From positions 939,547-1,003,546 of the forward strand of contig NZ_LT671417.1 in NCBI RefSeq assembly GCF_900128445.1: a DNA stretch of 64,000 nt, read 5' to 3'. The stretch is from Thermophilibacter provencensis (GTDB lineage Bacteria > Actinomycetota > Coriobacteriia > Coriobacteriales > Atopobiaceae). Under the pieces are notes generated by a model. It did no database searches and was not told the DNA's origin. It saw nothing but the letters and a program-made list of their open reading frames with translations. Within the stretch, counting starts at the first letter, position 1, and the number at the start of each line of letters is the position of its first letter. Shown one piece after another: positions 25,100-33,803 of the stretch. The position numbers and the translations under genes are program-made.

Positions 25100-26521
25100 A
25101 TGGGAGCGTTCTTTGGCGCGGTCTCGCATCGCGACGTTGCACTCGACGTGTTCTTTGGCGTCGACTATCACTCGCACCTCGGCACGCGTCGTGCCGGCAT
25201 GGTGTCGTGCCGCGAGGGGGGCGGCTTCAACCGGCAGATCCACTCGATTGAGAACACGCCGTTCCGCACCAAGTTCGAGCATGACCTGCCCGACCTCTCG
25301 GGCACCTGCGCCATGGGCTGCATTTCGGACAACGACCCGCAGCCGCTGCTCGTCCGCTCCCACCTTGGCGTCTACGCCATCTCCACGGTGGGCGCCGTCG
25401 CCAATCAGGATGCGCTCGTGGCGCGCTTCGAGGAGGCCGGCCACCAGTTCGGCGCCATGGGGTCGGGCGCGGTCAACGTCAACGAGCTCGTGGCCGCGCT
25501 CATTAACTCGCAGGGGAGCATCGTCGAGGGCATCCGCTACGCGCAGGACGAGATCGAGGGCTCGCTCACGCTGCTCGTCATGACCGAGGACGGCACGCTC
25601 ATCGCCGCGCGCGACAAGATGGGCCGCCTGCCGGTGCTCATCGGCAAGGACGAAGACGGCTACTGCGTGACCTTCGAGTCCTTCGCCTACGGCAAGCTCG
25701 GCTATGTCGATGCGTACGAGCTCGGCTCGGCCGAGATCGTACGCATCACGGCGGACGGCTACGAGACGCTCTCCGAGCCGCGCGACGAGATGCGCATCTG
25801 CGCGTTCCTCTGGGTCTACTACGGCTATCCCAACTCAAACTACGAGGGCGTCAACGTCGAGTGCATGCGCTATCGCAACGGCGCCATCATGGCCCGCGAC
25901 GAGCGCGAGGCGGGCCTGCTCCCCGAGGTCGACTATGTCGCCGGCATGCCCGACTCGGGCCTGCCGCACGGCATCGGCTACGCCAACGAGTCCGGCGTTC
26001 CGCTCGCGCGCCCCTTCGTCAAGTACACGCCCACCTGGCCGCGCTCCTTCATGCCCGCAAACCAGGAGGTCCGCAACCGCGTGGCAAAGATGAAGCAGAT
26101 CCCGGTGCCCGAGCTCATCCGCGACAAGCGCCTGCTGCTCGTGGACGACTCCATCGTCCGCGGCACCCAGATGCGCGAGACGATCGACTTCCTGCGCGAC
26201 ACGGGGGCCTCCGAGGTCCACATGCGCTCGGCCTGCCCGCCCATCATGTACGGCTGCAAGTACCTCTCGTTCTCCCGCAGCCGCTCCGAGTACGAGCTCA
26301 TCGCGCGCCGCAAGGTCCGCGAGCTCGAGGGGGACGAGGGCGAGAAGCACCTCGACGAGTACGCGGACGGCCGCTCCGAGCGCGGGCGCTGCCTGCTGCG
26401 CTCCATCTGCGAGGAGATGGGCTTCGACTCGCTGGAGTACCAGAGCCTCGACGGCATGCTCGAGGCCATCGGCATCGACCGCAAGAAGGTCTGCACCTAC
26501 TGCTGGAACGGCAAGGAATAG
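25100..26521 (+). CDS. PurF-like amidophosphoribosyltransferase lacking the nucleophilic Cys
   Basis: The protein has 473 residues. The N-terminal Ntn/GATase-II domain starts MGAFFGAVSHRD, whereas PurF starts with the catalytic Cys (CGIFG-type). The rest of the fold is present (DYHSHLGTRRAGMVS, SGSAVN-like GSGAVNVNELVAALI). The C-terminal phosphoribosyltransferase domain has the intact PRPP loop LLLVDDSIVRGTQM at about 346-359. PurF makes phosphoribosylamine from PRPP and glutamine; without the Cys, glutamine hydrolysis should fail, leaving ammonia use or another role. The start is set by GGGGAGG 5 nt before the ATG. I recall such MG-starting forms in other phyla as well. Confidence 0.85.
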   Translation: MGAFFGAVSHRDVALDVFFGVDYHSHLGTRRAGMVSCREGGGFNRQIHSIENTPFRTKFEHDLPDLSGTCAMGCISDNDPQPLLVRSHLGVYAISTVGAVANQDALVARFEEAGHQFGAMGSGAVNVNELVAALINSQGSIVEGIRYAQDEIEGSLTLLVMTEDGTLIAARDKMGRLPVLIGKDEDGYCVTFESFAYGKLGYVDAYELGSAEIVRITADGYETLSEPRDEMRICAFLWVYYGYPNSNYEGVNVECMRYRNGAIMARDEREAGLLPEVDYVAGMPDSGLPHGIGYANESGVPLARPFVKYTPTWPRSFMPANQEVRNRVAKMKQIPVPELIRDKRLLLVDDSIVRGTQMRETIDFLRDTGASEVHMRSACPPIMYGCKYLSFSRSRSEYELIARRKVRELEGDEGEKHLDEYADGRSERGRCLLRSICEEMGFDSLEYQSLDGMLEAIGIDRKKVCTYCWNGKE

Positions 26522-26646
26522 GCTTCGAGGGATGGCCCGAGCCCGAACGCTGGACCCGGGCCTCTTCTCTCGAGCTATATGTGATTAGATTGGTAGCAAT
26601 TTGGGAACGAGAGGGATAACGACACCCCGTGACCCTAAGGAGCCCC

Positions 26647-27243
26647 ATGAGCTACCTTGACATCATCAACCGTCGCCGCAGCGTCTACGCGCTGAGCGAT
26701 CGGCTTCCCATCTCCGAGGACGAGCTCGTCCGCACCGTGGAGGACGTCGTCGTGGCGACGCCCTCTCCCTTCAACGTGCAGAGCGGCCGCGCGGTGGTCC
26801 TTCTCGGCGCGCAGCATCGCGCGCTCTGGGATGAGATAGTGCGCCCAACCCTCGAGGCCATCGTGCCTGCGGAGTCCTTCGCCCCGACGGCCGAGAAGCT
26901 CGCCGGCTTTGCCGCCGGTGCGGGCACGGTGCTCTTCTTTGAGAACCGCCCCGCCGTCGAGGACCTCAAGGTTCGGTTCCCCACCTACGCCGCCGCCTTT
27001 GACGGCTTTGCCGAGCACGCGCTGGGCATGATCGAGGTCAACGTCTGGAACGCGCTTGCCGAGAAGGGCGTTGGCGCAAGCCTCCAACACTACAACCCGC
27101 TCATCGACGATGCGGTCAAGGCCCGCTGGGGCATCCCCGCGCAGTGGGCGCTCGCCTCGCAGATGGTCTTCGGCGGTATTGCCGCGCCGATGGCCCCGAT
27201 CGATAAGCTCCCCGCGTCCGAGCGAGTCCGCGTGATTCGCTAG
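26647..27243 (+). CDS. Nitroreductase-family oxidoreductase (Frm2/YfhC-like)
   Basis: The protein has 198 residues with the FMN-binding nitroreductase fold: INRRRSVYALSDRLPISEDEL at the N-terminus and VVVATPSPFNVQSGRAVVLLG (the FMN-phosphate loop). GVGASLQHYNPLIDDAVKARW is the block typical of the Hbn1/Frm2-like branch. It would reduce nitro or quinone compounds with NAD(P)H. AAGGAG lies 6 nt before the ATG at 26647. The upstream 125 bp holds an AT-rich promoter-like stretch (GTGATTAGATTGG). Confidence 0.88.
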   Translation: MSYLDIINRRRSVYALSDRLPISEDELVRTVEDVVVATPSPFNVQSGRAVVLLGAQHRALWDEIVRPTLEAIVPAESFAPTAEKLAGFAAGAGTVLFFENRPAVEDLKVRFPTYAAAFDGFAEHALGMIEVNVWNALAEKGVGASLQHYNPLIDDAVKARWGIPAQWALASQMVFGGIAAPMAPIDKLPASERVRVIR

Positions 27244-27256
27244 CGCCGACGAGACG

Positions 27257-28141
27257 CTAGCAGTTGCCCACGTAGACGTGGGCGAGATGGCGGCGTGAGA
27301 CGTCGGCCAGCCTCCGCACGGTCGAGACGGGGGTGGGCCCTCGGTCCGTGAGCCGCCAGCACGGGAAGAAGCGCGTGACGTGGTGGGTCACCGTCTCCCG
27401 CCCGTGGCCACCGTCGAGGCTGGAAAGCCAGCAAGAGAGCTCGTCCATCTCGTCGTCCCCGTCGTTCATGCCGGGGATGACGAGCGTGGTCACCTCCAGG
27501 TGACAGGCGGGGTCCGCTGCGAGCCGCTCGATTGTGGCCCGGACGCACGAGAGCGAGCCCGGCACTGCCCCGCAGGCATCGTAGAAGGCGTCCGAGAATC
27601 CCTTGAGGTCGATGTTCGCCGCGTCGACGAGCCCCTCGAGCTCGTCGAGCACGCGTCGCCCCACGCATCCGTTGGAGACGACCACGTTGACGAGGCCCGC
27701 CTCGTGCGCCAGCCGGGCGCAGTCGCGGACGTACTCCCAACAGACGAGCGGCTCGTTGTAGGTGTAGGCGATGCCGGAGACGCGCGGGTCGCGTCGGCGG
27801 GCCTCGACGGCGAGCGCAACCAGCTCGCTCGGCATGACCTCGCGCCAGCCCACGTCCTTCTCGCCCGCCTGGGAGATCTCCCAGTTCTGGCAGAAGGGGC
27901 AGCGCAGGTTACAGCCGTAGCCCCCGACGGAGACCACGTACGTTCCCGGCCTGAAGCGCGCGAGCGGCTTCTTCTCGATGGGATCGAGCGCAATGGAGGT
28001 CAAGCGCCCGTAGCCCTCCGGCGCGACCGTGCCGCCGCGGTTGCGCCGCGCGCGGCACGCGCCGAGCGCCCCCGGGGCCAGGCGGCAGCGGCGCGGGCAG
28101 GCGGTGCAGACGAGCGCCCCGCCCTTCTCGCCCGCGCTCAC
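27257..28141 (-). CDS. amrS: AmmeMemoRadiSam system radical SAM enzyme
   Basis: The protein has 294 residues. After an N-terminal Cys-rich segment (CTACPRRCRLAPGALGAC) comes the radical SAM cluster motif GCNLRCPFCQNWEIS (CxxxCxxC), followed by YTYNEPLVCWEY, ANIDLKGFSDAFY and HVTRFFPCWRLTDRGPTP, all typical of AmrS/PflA-like enzymes. The substrate and modification are unknown in all organisms, to my knowledge. The start is GTG and overlaps the stop of the upstream AmrA/B gene by 4 bp, so the two are translationally coupled. Confidence 0.9.
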   Translation of the reverse strand: MSAGEKGGALVCTACPRRCRLAPGALGACRARRNRGGTVAPEGYGRLTSIALDPIEKKPLARFRPGTYVVSVGGYGCNLRCPFCQNWEISQAGEKDVGWREVMPSELVALAVEARRRDPRVSGIAYTYNEPLVCWEYVRDCARLAHEAGLVNVVVSNGCVGRRVLDELEGLVDAANIDLKGFSDAFYDACGAVPGSLSCVRATIERLAADPACHLEVTTLVIPGMNDGDDEMDELSCWLSSLDGGHGRETVTHHVTRFFPCWRLTDRGPTPVSTVRRLADVSRRHLAHVYVGNC

Positions 28142-29568
28142 CGGTGGCGCTCCACGACGAAGCGCTCTATGGAGACGCCCTCCTCCGAGAGCGCGATCCC
28201 GCCCTTGCGCGCGGCAATGCGCAGCTGCTCCTCGACCGTGTCCACACCGTCGAGGTCTGGGAGGAGAAGGCCGCGCCTCCCGCCCGGCGCGCTCACGATC
28301 ACGCCATAGCGGCGCGGATCCAGCCCCGTGCGGCCCTCAACGGGCTCCGGGTCCCCGAGGACGTCGACGTCGTAGACGAGATCGGGGAGCTCCTCGGCCG
28401 TGACGGGCGGGAAGCGGGGGTCGTGGAGGCCGGCCGAGACCGCGTTGGCCACGATTTCCTCCGCGAGGCTCGCACGCGTGGGGGCAATGGTGCCGATGCA
28501 GCCTCTTAGCCGACCGCTCTTGGTGAGGGAGACGAAGGCCCCGGCGCGGCGCGAGAGCAGCTCCGGGGGAAGGCCGTCCGGGACGGGCAGGCTCCGCCCC
28601 GTGCCAACGCGGTGTTCGAGCGAGGCGCGGGCGAGCGCCACGTACGCGTCCTCCCCGGCTCGACGGCGCTCCATGTCGGCGGCATGCCAGGCCTCGTACG
28701 CCTTTCCGAAGGCGCGGTCGGGGTCGGACCCCTCGGGTCCAGAGGGCAGGAGGCACGCGACGCCGTACCCCACGCCGAAGGGCCCCTCGTACGAGAGCAG
28801 CTCGGCGGTGACGGGCGTGCCGTCGAGCGCGCCGGCCATGATCTGGAAGGAGCGTAGGCCGCACTCGGCAGCGCGCTCGCACAGGCCCGGGTCCGCCGTC
28901 ATCAGCGAGAGGAAGTCCCCGTTCCCGAGGGCCTTGCAGACGAGCTTGTCGAAGACGGGGCCGTCCGGCGAGAAGCCGTATGGGCCGTCCGCCGTCAGCT
29001 TGTGCGAGAGGTCGCCGGAGGCCACGTAGGCCACGCGGCGGCCCAGACGACCCGCCGCCCGTGCGATCAGCTGTCCCATGCGGTAGTGCTGCAACGGCGA
29101 GAGGCCGGAGATGCCCATGCGGACGACGCGGTAGGAGGAGGGCTCTTGGCCTGTGGCCCGCAGGTCGTCGTATGCGGCCTGGATGAAGTGGAGCGGAACG
29201 AGGACGCCCCAGTCGAGGTCCCGCTCGCGCTCTCCGGCGGTGCCGGCGGGCAGCTCCTCCTCCCGCGCGAGGCGACAGAGCTCGGTGACGAGCTCCTCGT
29301 CATAGTTGACGCGCGAGCCATCTGCGCTGTCCCCGAACTGCGAGAACGTCCCCCGTGCGCCAGGACCGGGAGCGATGTGGAGGTAGTCGAGGTACATGCT
29401 CGTATGCGGGCTCGAGATGACGATTGTGTCCGGCCCAAGGGCGGCGACGCGCCGAGCGACCTCGCGATAGGCATCCACGGTGGGCTGGATCTCCCGCTCG
29501 CGCCCGTGCCCCACGCCGGGGACGATGAGGGGCGGGTGCGGTACGGCTACGGCGATGACGACGGGCAT
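28138..29568 (-). CDS. AmmeMemoRadiSam fusion: LigB-like dioxygenase fold + AMMECR1
   Basis: The protein has 476 residues. The N-terminal ~275 residues have the class III extradiol dioxygenase (LigB-like) layout: VAVPHPPLIVPGVG, TIVISSPHTSMY, HFIQAAYDDL and YVASGDLSHKL. The C-terminal ~180 residues form an AMMECR1 domain, marked by GAFVSLTKSGRLRGCIGT and LHDPRFPPVTAEELPDLVYDVDVL. The radical SAM partner gene overlaps its end. Human homologues (AMMECR1, MEMO1) are of medical interest, but the bacterial role is unknown. Confidence 0.9.
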   Translation of the reverse strand: MPVVIAVAVPHPPLIVPGVGHGREREIQPTVDAYREVARRVAALGPDTIVISSPHTSMYLDYLHIAPGPGARGTFSQFGDSADGSRVNYDEELVTELCRLAREEELPAGTAGERERDLDWGVLVPLHFIQAAYDDLRATGQEPSSYRVVRMGISGLSPLQHYRMGQLIARAAGRLGRRVAYVASGDLSHKLTADGPYGFSPDGPVFDKLVCKALGNGDFLSLMTADPGLCERAAECGLRSFQIMAGALDGTPVTAELLSYEGPFGVGYGVACLLPSGPEGSDPDRAFGKAYEAWHAADMERRRAGEDAYVALARASLEHRVGTGRSLPVPDGLPPELLSRRAGAFVSLTKSGRLRGCIGTIAPTRASLAEEIVANAVSAGLHDPRFPPVTAEELPDLVYDVDVLGDPEPVEGRTGLDPRRYGVIVSAPGGRRGLLLPDLDGVDTVEEQLRIAARKGGIALSEEGVSIERFVVERHR

Positions 29569-29691
29569 GTGGGCCCCCTCTCGTCAGGTGACAGTAACGT
29601 CAGGTTTGTTTGCCGCGGGCTGAGCCTAGTACCATTGTGCCCATGGATGCCCGGACGGCGGGCACCAATGGGCGAGCGGGGGTGAAGCGGC

Positions 29692-30399
29692 ATGGTTGTG
29701 GCGCTGACGGCGCTGGGAATCATCTTTCTGGCATACGGGGCGCTCATGGCGGCGCTCTATCCGGCGGGAGGGTTCTTTCTGGTGTGGGTGGCGCTGGGAG
29801 CCGCCCTGCTCGTCGCCTCCCGGGTGGAGCGGGCTCGCTTTGCGATCTGCGCCACGTTTGTGGTGGGCGCGATCGTCGTGGGCGGGCTCTCGGCGCTCAT
29901 AGCCACCACGGCGGCAGTGACGCCGCCCGCGGGGGTGGACTGTCTCGTGGTGCTGGGCGCCGGGCTCAGGCCCGACGGCTATCCCAGCGAGACCCTGCGA
30001 TTTCGGCTTGAGGCGGCGCTCGCGTATCTGGACGAGAACCCCGGGACCTCCTGCATCGTCTCTGGCGGGCAGGGCTTTGGAGAGCCCCTGACCGAGGCGG
30101 ACGCCATGGCGGAGTATCTGGAGGCGCGCGGACTGGATGGTGCGCGCATCACGAAGGAGGGGCGGTCGGGCACCACGGTGGAGAACGTCCGCAACTCCTC
30201 CGCTCTTCTTGCCCCGGACGCGACGGTCGCGATTGTCACCAACGACTTTCACCTCTACCGCGCGCTGCGCATTGCCAAGAAGAACGGGCTGCCCGATGCC
30301 TATGGCCTGGCGGCCCGTACGAACCCGCTCTACCTGCCCCAGGCCACCCTGCGAGAGTGCGCCGCCATCGTGAAGGAGGCGCTCACCGGCAACATGTGA
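29692..30399 (+). CDS. YdcF-like DUF218 membrane protein
   Basis: The protein has 235 residues. Three hydrophobic segments lie in the first ~75 residues. A DUF218 domain follows, with DCLVVLGAGLRPDGYPSETLRFRLEAAL, SCIVSGGQGFGEPLTEADAMAEYL, EGRSGTTVENVRNSSALL and IVTNDFHLYRAL. Related proteins (SanA, YdcF) affect envelope permeability or bind SAM; the reaction is unknown. The start is an ATG after GGGGTGAAGCGGC. A family-C palindrome follows immediately. Confidence 0.85.
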   Translation: MVVALTALGIIFLAYGALMAALYPAGGFFLVWVALGAALLVASRVERARFAICATFVVGAIVVGGLSALIATTAAVTPPAGVDCLVVLGAGLRPDGYPSETLRFRLEAALAYLDENPGTSCIVSGGQGFGEPLTEADAMAEYLEARGLDGARITKEGRSGTTVENVRNSSALLAPDATVAIVTNDFHLYRALRIAKKNGLPDAYGLAARTNPLYLPQATLRECAAIVKEALTGNM

Positions 30400-30414
30400 T
30401 CGGCCCGACGGGAC

Positions 30415-30480
30415 TTGACAAAGGTGACAGGGTCAACTGTCATGAGTTTTCATGACAGTTGACCCTGTCACCTTTGTCAA
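30415..30480. repeat. Family-C perfect 31-bp palindrome
   Basis: The left arm 30415-30445 (TTGACAAAGGTGACAGGG...) pairs perfectly with the right arm 30450-30480 around a 4-nt loop. A partial extra copy (CCTTTGTCAG) follows. It lies between convergent ydcF-like and icd genes, where it could also end both transcripts. Confidence 0.9.
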
Positions 30481-30507
30481 CCTTTGTCAGGACCCGACGG
30501 GCCGCCT

Positions 30508-31716
30508 TTAGGCCTCGGCGTCGAGGGTCTCGCGGATGGCGAGGATGAACTCGCGCGTGCCGAGCGTCTCGGGGCTCTCGAGCGAGGTGATGCGGGCGAG
30601 GTCGCCGGTCATGCGGCCGGACTCGATCGTGTGGATCGTGGCTTCCTCGAGGCGGTTGGCAAAGTCCACGAGCTCGGGCAGCTCGTCCAGCTCGCCCCGC
30701 TTGCGCAGGGCGCCCGTCCAGGCGAAGATCGTGGCAACGGAGTTGGTGGACGTGGGCTCGCCCTTGAGGTGCTTGTAGTAGTGGCGCTGGACGGTGCCGT
30801 GGGCCGCCTCGTACTCAAAGTAGCCGTGCGGCGAGACGAGCACCGAGGTCATCATTGCCAGGCTGCCGAAGGCCGAGGAGAGCATGTCGCTCATGACGTC
30901 TCCGTCGTAGTTCTTGCAGGCCCAGATGAAGCCGCCCTCGGACTTGACCACGCGGGCCACGGCGTCGTCGATCAGCGTGTAGAAGTACTCGATGCCCGCG
31001 GCCTCGAACTTGGTACGGAACTCGGCCTCGTAGATGTCGGCGAAGATGTCCTTGAAGCGGTGGTCGTAGGTCTTGGAGATCGTGTCCTTGGTGGCAAACC
31101 AGAGGTCCTGGCCCGTGGAGAGCGCGTACTCAAAGCAGCTGCGCGCGAAGCTCTCGATGGAGGCGTCGAGGTTGTGCTGGCCCTGGACCACGCCGGGGCC
31201 GTCGAAGACGTGGACGAGCTCGCGGCGCTCGGTGCCGTCCTCGGCGGTGTAGACCAGCTCCACCTTGCCCGGGCCGTCGATGCGCATCTCGGAGTTCTTG
31301 TAGACGTCGCCATAGGCGTGACGCGCGATGGTGATGGGCTTCTTCCAGCAGCTCACCACGGGGTCGATTCCGCGCACCACGATGGGGGCGCGGAAGACCG
31401 TGCCGTCCAGGATGGCGCGAATCGTGCCGTTGGGGCTCTTCCACATCTGCTTCAGGCCGTACTCCTCCACGCGCGCGGCGTTGGGGGTGATGGTGGCGCA
31501 CTTGACCGCGACGCCCAGGCGCTTGGTGGCCTCGGCGGACTCAACGGTGACCTGGTCGTCGGTCTTGTCGCGGTTCTCAAGGCCGAGGTCGTAGTACTCG
31601 GTCTTGAGGTCGACGTACGGGCAGATGAGCTCATCCTTGATGATCTGCCAGATGATGCGGGTCATCTCGTCGCCGTCCATCTCGACGAGCGGGGTCTTCA
31701 TCTCGATCTTGGCCAT
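30508..31716 (-). CDS. icd: NADP-dependent isocitrate dehydrogenase
   Basis: The protein has 402 residues and is a homodimeric type II (eukaryote-like) IDH. It shows [45 protein letters not shown] (the substrate Ser/Asn loop), [35 protein letters not shown] (metal-binding Asp) and [14 protein letters not shown] (NADP binding). It converts isocitrate to 2-oxoglutarate, supplying the effector read by PII. It stands alone, with GGAGGCACGC before the ATG. Confidence 0.96.
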   Translation of the reverse strand: MAKIEMKTPLVEMDGDEMTRIIWQIIKDELICPYVDLKTEYYDLGLENRDKTDDQVTVESAEATKRLGVAVKCATITPNAARVEEYGLKQMWKSPNGTIRAILDGTVFRAPIVVRGIDPVVSCWKKPITIARHAYGDVYKNSEMRIDGPGKVELVYTAEDGTERRELVHVFDGPGVVQGQHNLDASIESFARSCFEYALSTGQDLWFATKDTISKTYDHRFKDIFADIYEAEFRTKFEAAGIEYFYTLIDDAVARVVKSEGGFIWACKNYDGDVMSDMLSSAFGSLAMMTSVLVSPHGYFEYEAAHGTVQRHYYKHLKGEPTSTNSVATIFAWTGALRKRGELDELPELVDFANRLEEATIHTIESGRMTGDLARITSLESPETLGTREFILAIRETLDAEA

Positions 31717-31761
31717 GCGTGCCTCCGGGGTCGTGGGTGCTCACGGGGAAGAATGTAGCAC

Positions 31762-31789
31762 GGCGCTTGGGGCCGCCGCCCCAAGCGCC
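31762..31789 (-). terminator. Hairpin between the DUF3825 gene and icd
   Basis: Perfect 12-bp arms GGCGCTTGGGGC and GCCCCAAGCGCC flank a CGCC loop, 52 bp downstream of the DUF3825-like gene. The T-run is weak. Confidence 0.55.
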
Positions 31790-31840
31790 GTCAGTTTGAG
31801 ACGCGTTGGACACACGAGGGGGACGAAAGGGGCAGCCTCC

Positions 31841-33616
31841 TCATCCCCTGAGCCATGCCGGCAGCTCTGCGCTGACCACGCGGGCACAGGCATAGCCGTC
31901 GGAGAGCGAGAGCGTGGCTATTCGCTCGTAGCCGGATTCCGTCGGGAGCAGGGCGAGCGCGGACCCTCCGTCGGGGACGAGAAGGACGGTCCTGTTCGAG
32001 ACGGGGTCATAGGCGGGCGTCGCCGCGCGCGGGCAGCGCATGACGAGCGCGGCACCGGAAAAGTCGGGTGCCGGGACGCTCCGGTCGAAGGCGGCCTCCG
32101 CGAGGGCGGTGAGGTAGAGCGCCGGCTCGCCCGCTCCCGCGGTGGAAAACTCAGCCAGCTGCCAGGGGATGTCGCCCTCGAGCGGGGAGAGGAGGGCGTA
32201 GATGGGCGCCCCGTCGCCCGTGAGCAGGCCCGTGTCAAAGGAGGCGGCCGCGCCGTCAGGGGAGACGGCGACCTTCCCCTCGGAGACGATGCGTGCGACC
32301 GTCATCGTGAGGTAGTCCCTGAGGACGGCCAGTCCCTCACCCCAGGGCTCCGGCGCCGCGAGCGCGGCCAGGGCGGAAAGCGCCTCGTCCCAGGGCCCGA
32401 GGGCGACGGTCGAGGTGAGGGCCCGCAGCGGGTCCACGCCGTCGGGCGCGGCCTCGGCGAAGGCGCTCCACGGCCCGCAGGCCGCGGCGCTGAGCCCCTC
32501 GAGGCCCACCTCCTCCGCCGTCCCGGCCTCGACCTCGGTGAGCGCCCAGCGCTTCCCGGCGACCGGGCGGACGGAGCGGCGCAGCGTGACGCGCACGGGC
32601 GTCACGCCGTCGGCCTGCAGGTATCGAAGGGCAAAGGAGACGTTGCTCCGCGTGCCTTCGAGCGCGCCGGTGGAGCGGGCGGCGCGGAAGTCCTCCTCGA
32701 GCACGGCGAGCGGGTCCACGTTGGGCGGGAGCACCTGGTAGAGGAGGCTGAGCTGCTCGTCCGAGCAGCGAATGTCCGCATGGAAGTCCCGTGGGAGGTC
32801 GGGCCGGACGCGCGGGGCGACGTCGGGCAGGGCGATGGCGTCGGGGGAGGGGGCCTCGGGCACGTAGGTGATGGTGAACGAGATGGGGGGCTCGTGCCCG
32901 GGCTCGACGGGCGCCCCCGGCCCGTCGACGTCGGCGCCGGACGCCTCCTCCCCAGACGGTGCCACATCACTCGGGGCTACCTCCGCGGGGCCCTCCTCCG
33001 CGCGGGCCGCGCCGGGCTCCGACACGGCCTCTGCCTCGGGCTCCGACGCGGCCTCTGCCCCGGGCTCCGGCGCGGCCTCTGCCTCGGGCTCCGGCGCGGC
33101 CTCTGGGGTCTCCCCGACGGAGCTCGTCGGCTTTCCCTCGTGCGCGGCCACCTCCGCGGGCGCGGCCCCGCCCGCGGCCTCCGTGCCGTCGGGCACCACG
33201 GCTTCGACGACGGCGTCGCCGTCCTTCTCGTCTTTTTCGTCCTTCTTGGCAGGCGGCTCGATGTGCCGCGGCCTCACGGGTTTGAGCGCCTTCGCGCCAC
33301 GCTTGCGCTTCCAGGGCTTTCCGCTCGCCGCGGCCTTGTCCCCGGCGTCCTGGGTGCGCTCGAGCGCCCGGTCGTACTCCTCGCACGCGAGGACAGTGGC
33401 GTACACGTAGCCCTTCTTGAACACCGTGAGCTTGATGAACTCGGGGAGCTGCTCGCAGAGCTCGCGCATGTCGGCGCAGCCGAGGTCCGCGGGCGCAAGC
33501 CCGTCCGCGACGAGCGCCTCCTCGGCGCGTGGCAGGAGCGTCTGGCGGTTCACGCCAAGCTCGCGCGAGAGCAGCTGATATAGGTACACGCGGTTACCGG
33601 GGGTTATCTTTGCCAT
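31841..33616 (-). CDS. DUF3825-like protein with N-terminal LOTUS/OST-HTH-like domain
   Basis: The protein has 591 residues. Residues 1-80 (LYQLLSRELGVNRQTLLPRA, LCEQLPEFIKLTVFKKGYVYAT) resemble an OST-HTH/LOTUS RNA-binding domain. A basic stretch (KRKRGAKALK) and a ~120-residue Glu/Pro/Ala linker with EPEAEA-type repeats follow. The C-terminal ~330 residues (PLAVLEEDFRAARSTGALEG, DYLTMTVARIVSEGKVAVSPDGAAASFDTGLL) match the DUF3825 pattern as I remember it. The function is unknown; RNA binding is inferred. The start at 33616 follows GAGGAGGCACC. Confidence 0.65.
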   Translation of the reverse strand: MAKITPGNRVYLYQLLSRELGVNRQTLLPRAEEALVADGLAPADLGCADMRELCEQLPEFIKLTVFKKGYVYATVLACEEYDRALERTQDAGDKAAASGKPWKRKRGAKALKPVRPRHIEPPAKKDEKDEKDGDAVVEAVVPDGTEAAGGAAPAEVAAHEGKPTSSVGETPEAAPEPEAEAAPEPGAEAASEPEAEAVSEPGAARAEEGPAEVAPSDVAPSGEEASGADVDGPGAPVEPGHEPPISFTITYVPEAPSPDAIALPDVAPRVRPDLPRDFHADIRCSDEQLSLLYQVLPPNVDPLAVLEEDFRAARSTGALEGTRSNVSFALRYLQADGVTPVRVTLRRSVRPVAGKRWALTEVEAGTAEEVGLEGLSAAACGPWSAFAEAAPDGVDPLRALTSTVALGPWDEALSALAALAAPEPWGEGLAVLRDYLTMTVARIVSEGKVAVSPDGAAASFDTGLLTGDGAPIYALLSPLEGDIPWQLAEFSTAGAGEPALYLTALAEAAFDRSVPAPDFSGAALVMRCPRAATPAYDPVSNRTVLLVPDGGSALALLPTESGYERIATLSLSDGYACARVVSAELPAWLRG

Positions 33617-33803
33617 GGTGCCTCCTCGAGTTGCTCGCCGGGTGGCGTGAAGTTGCGAGCACACTACGTTACTACCCATTCAGCCCCCGCGCCCGGCGCG
33701 TTTTGCGAGCGGTCCCGCAACGTCGCCCGCCGTCAGCCGAGACGGCGTCCGCCCCCGGTGGTCGGGCTGCTACCATCGGGGGAAAGCGAACGAGGGGGTA
33801 CCC

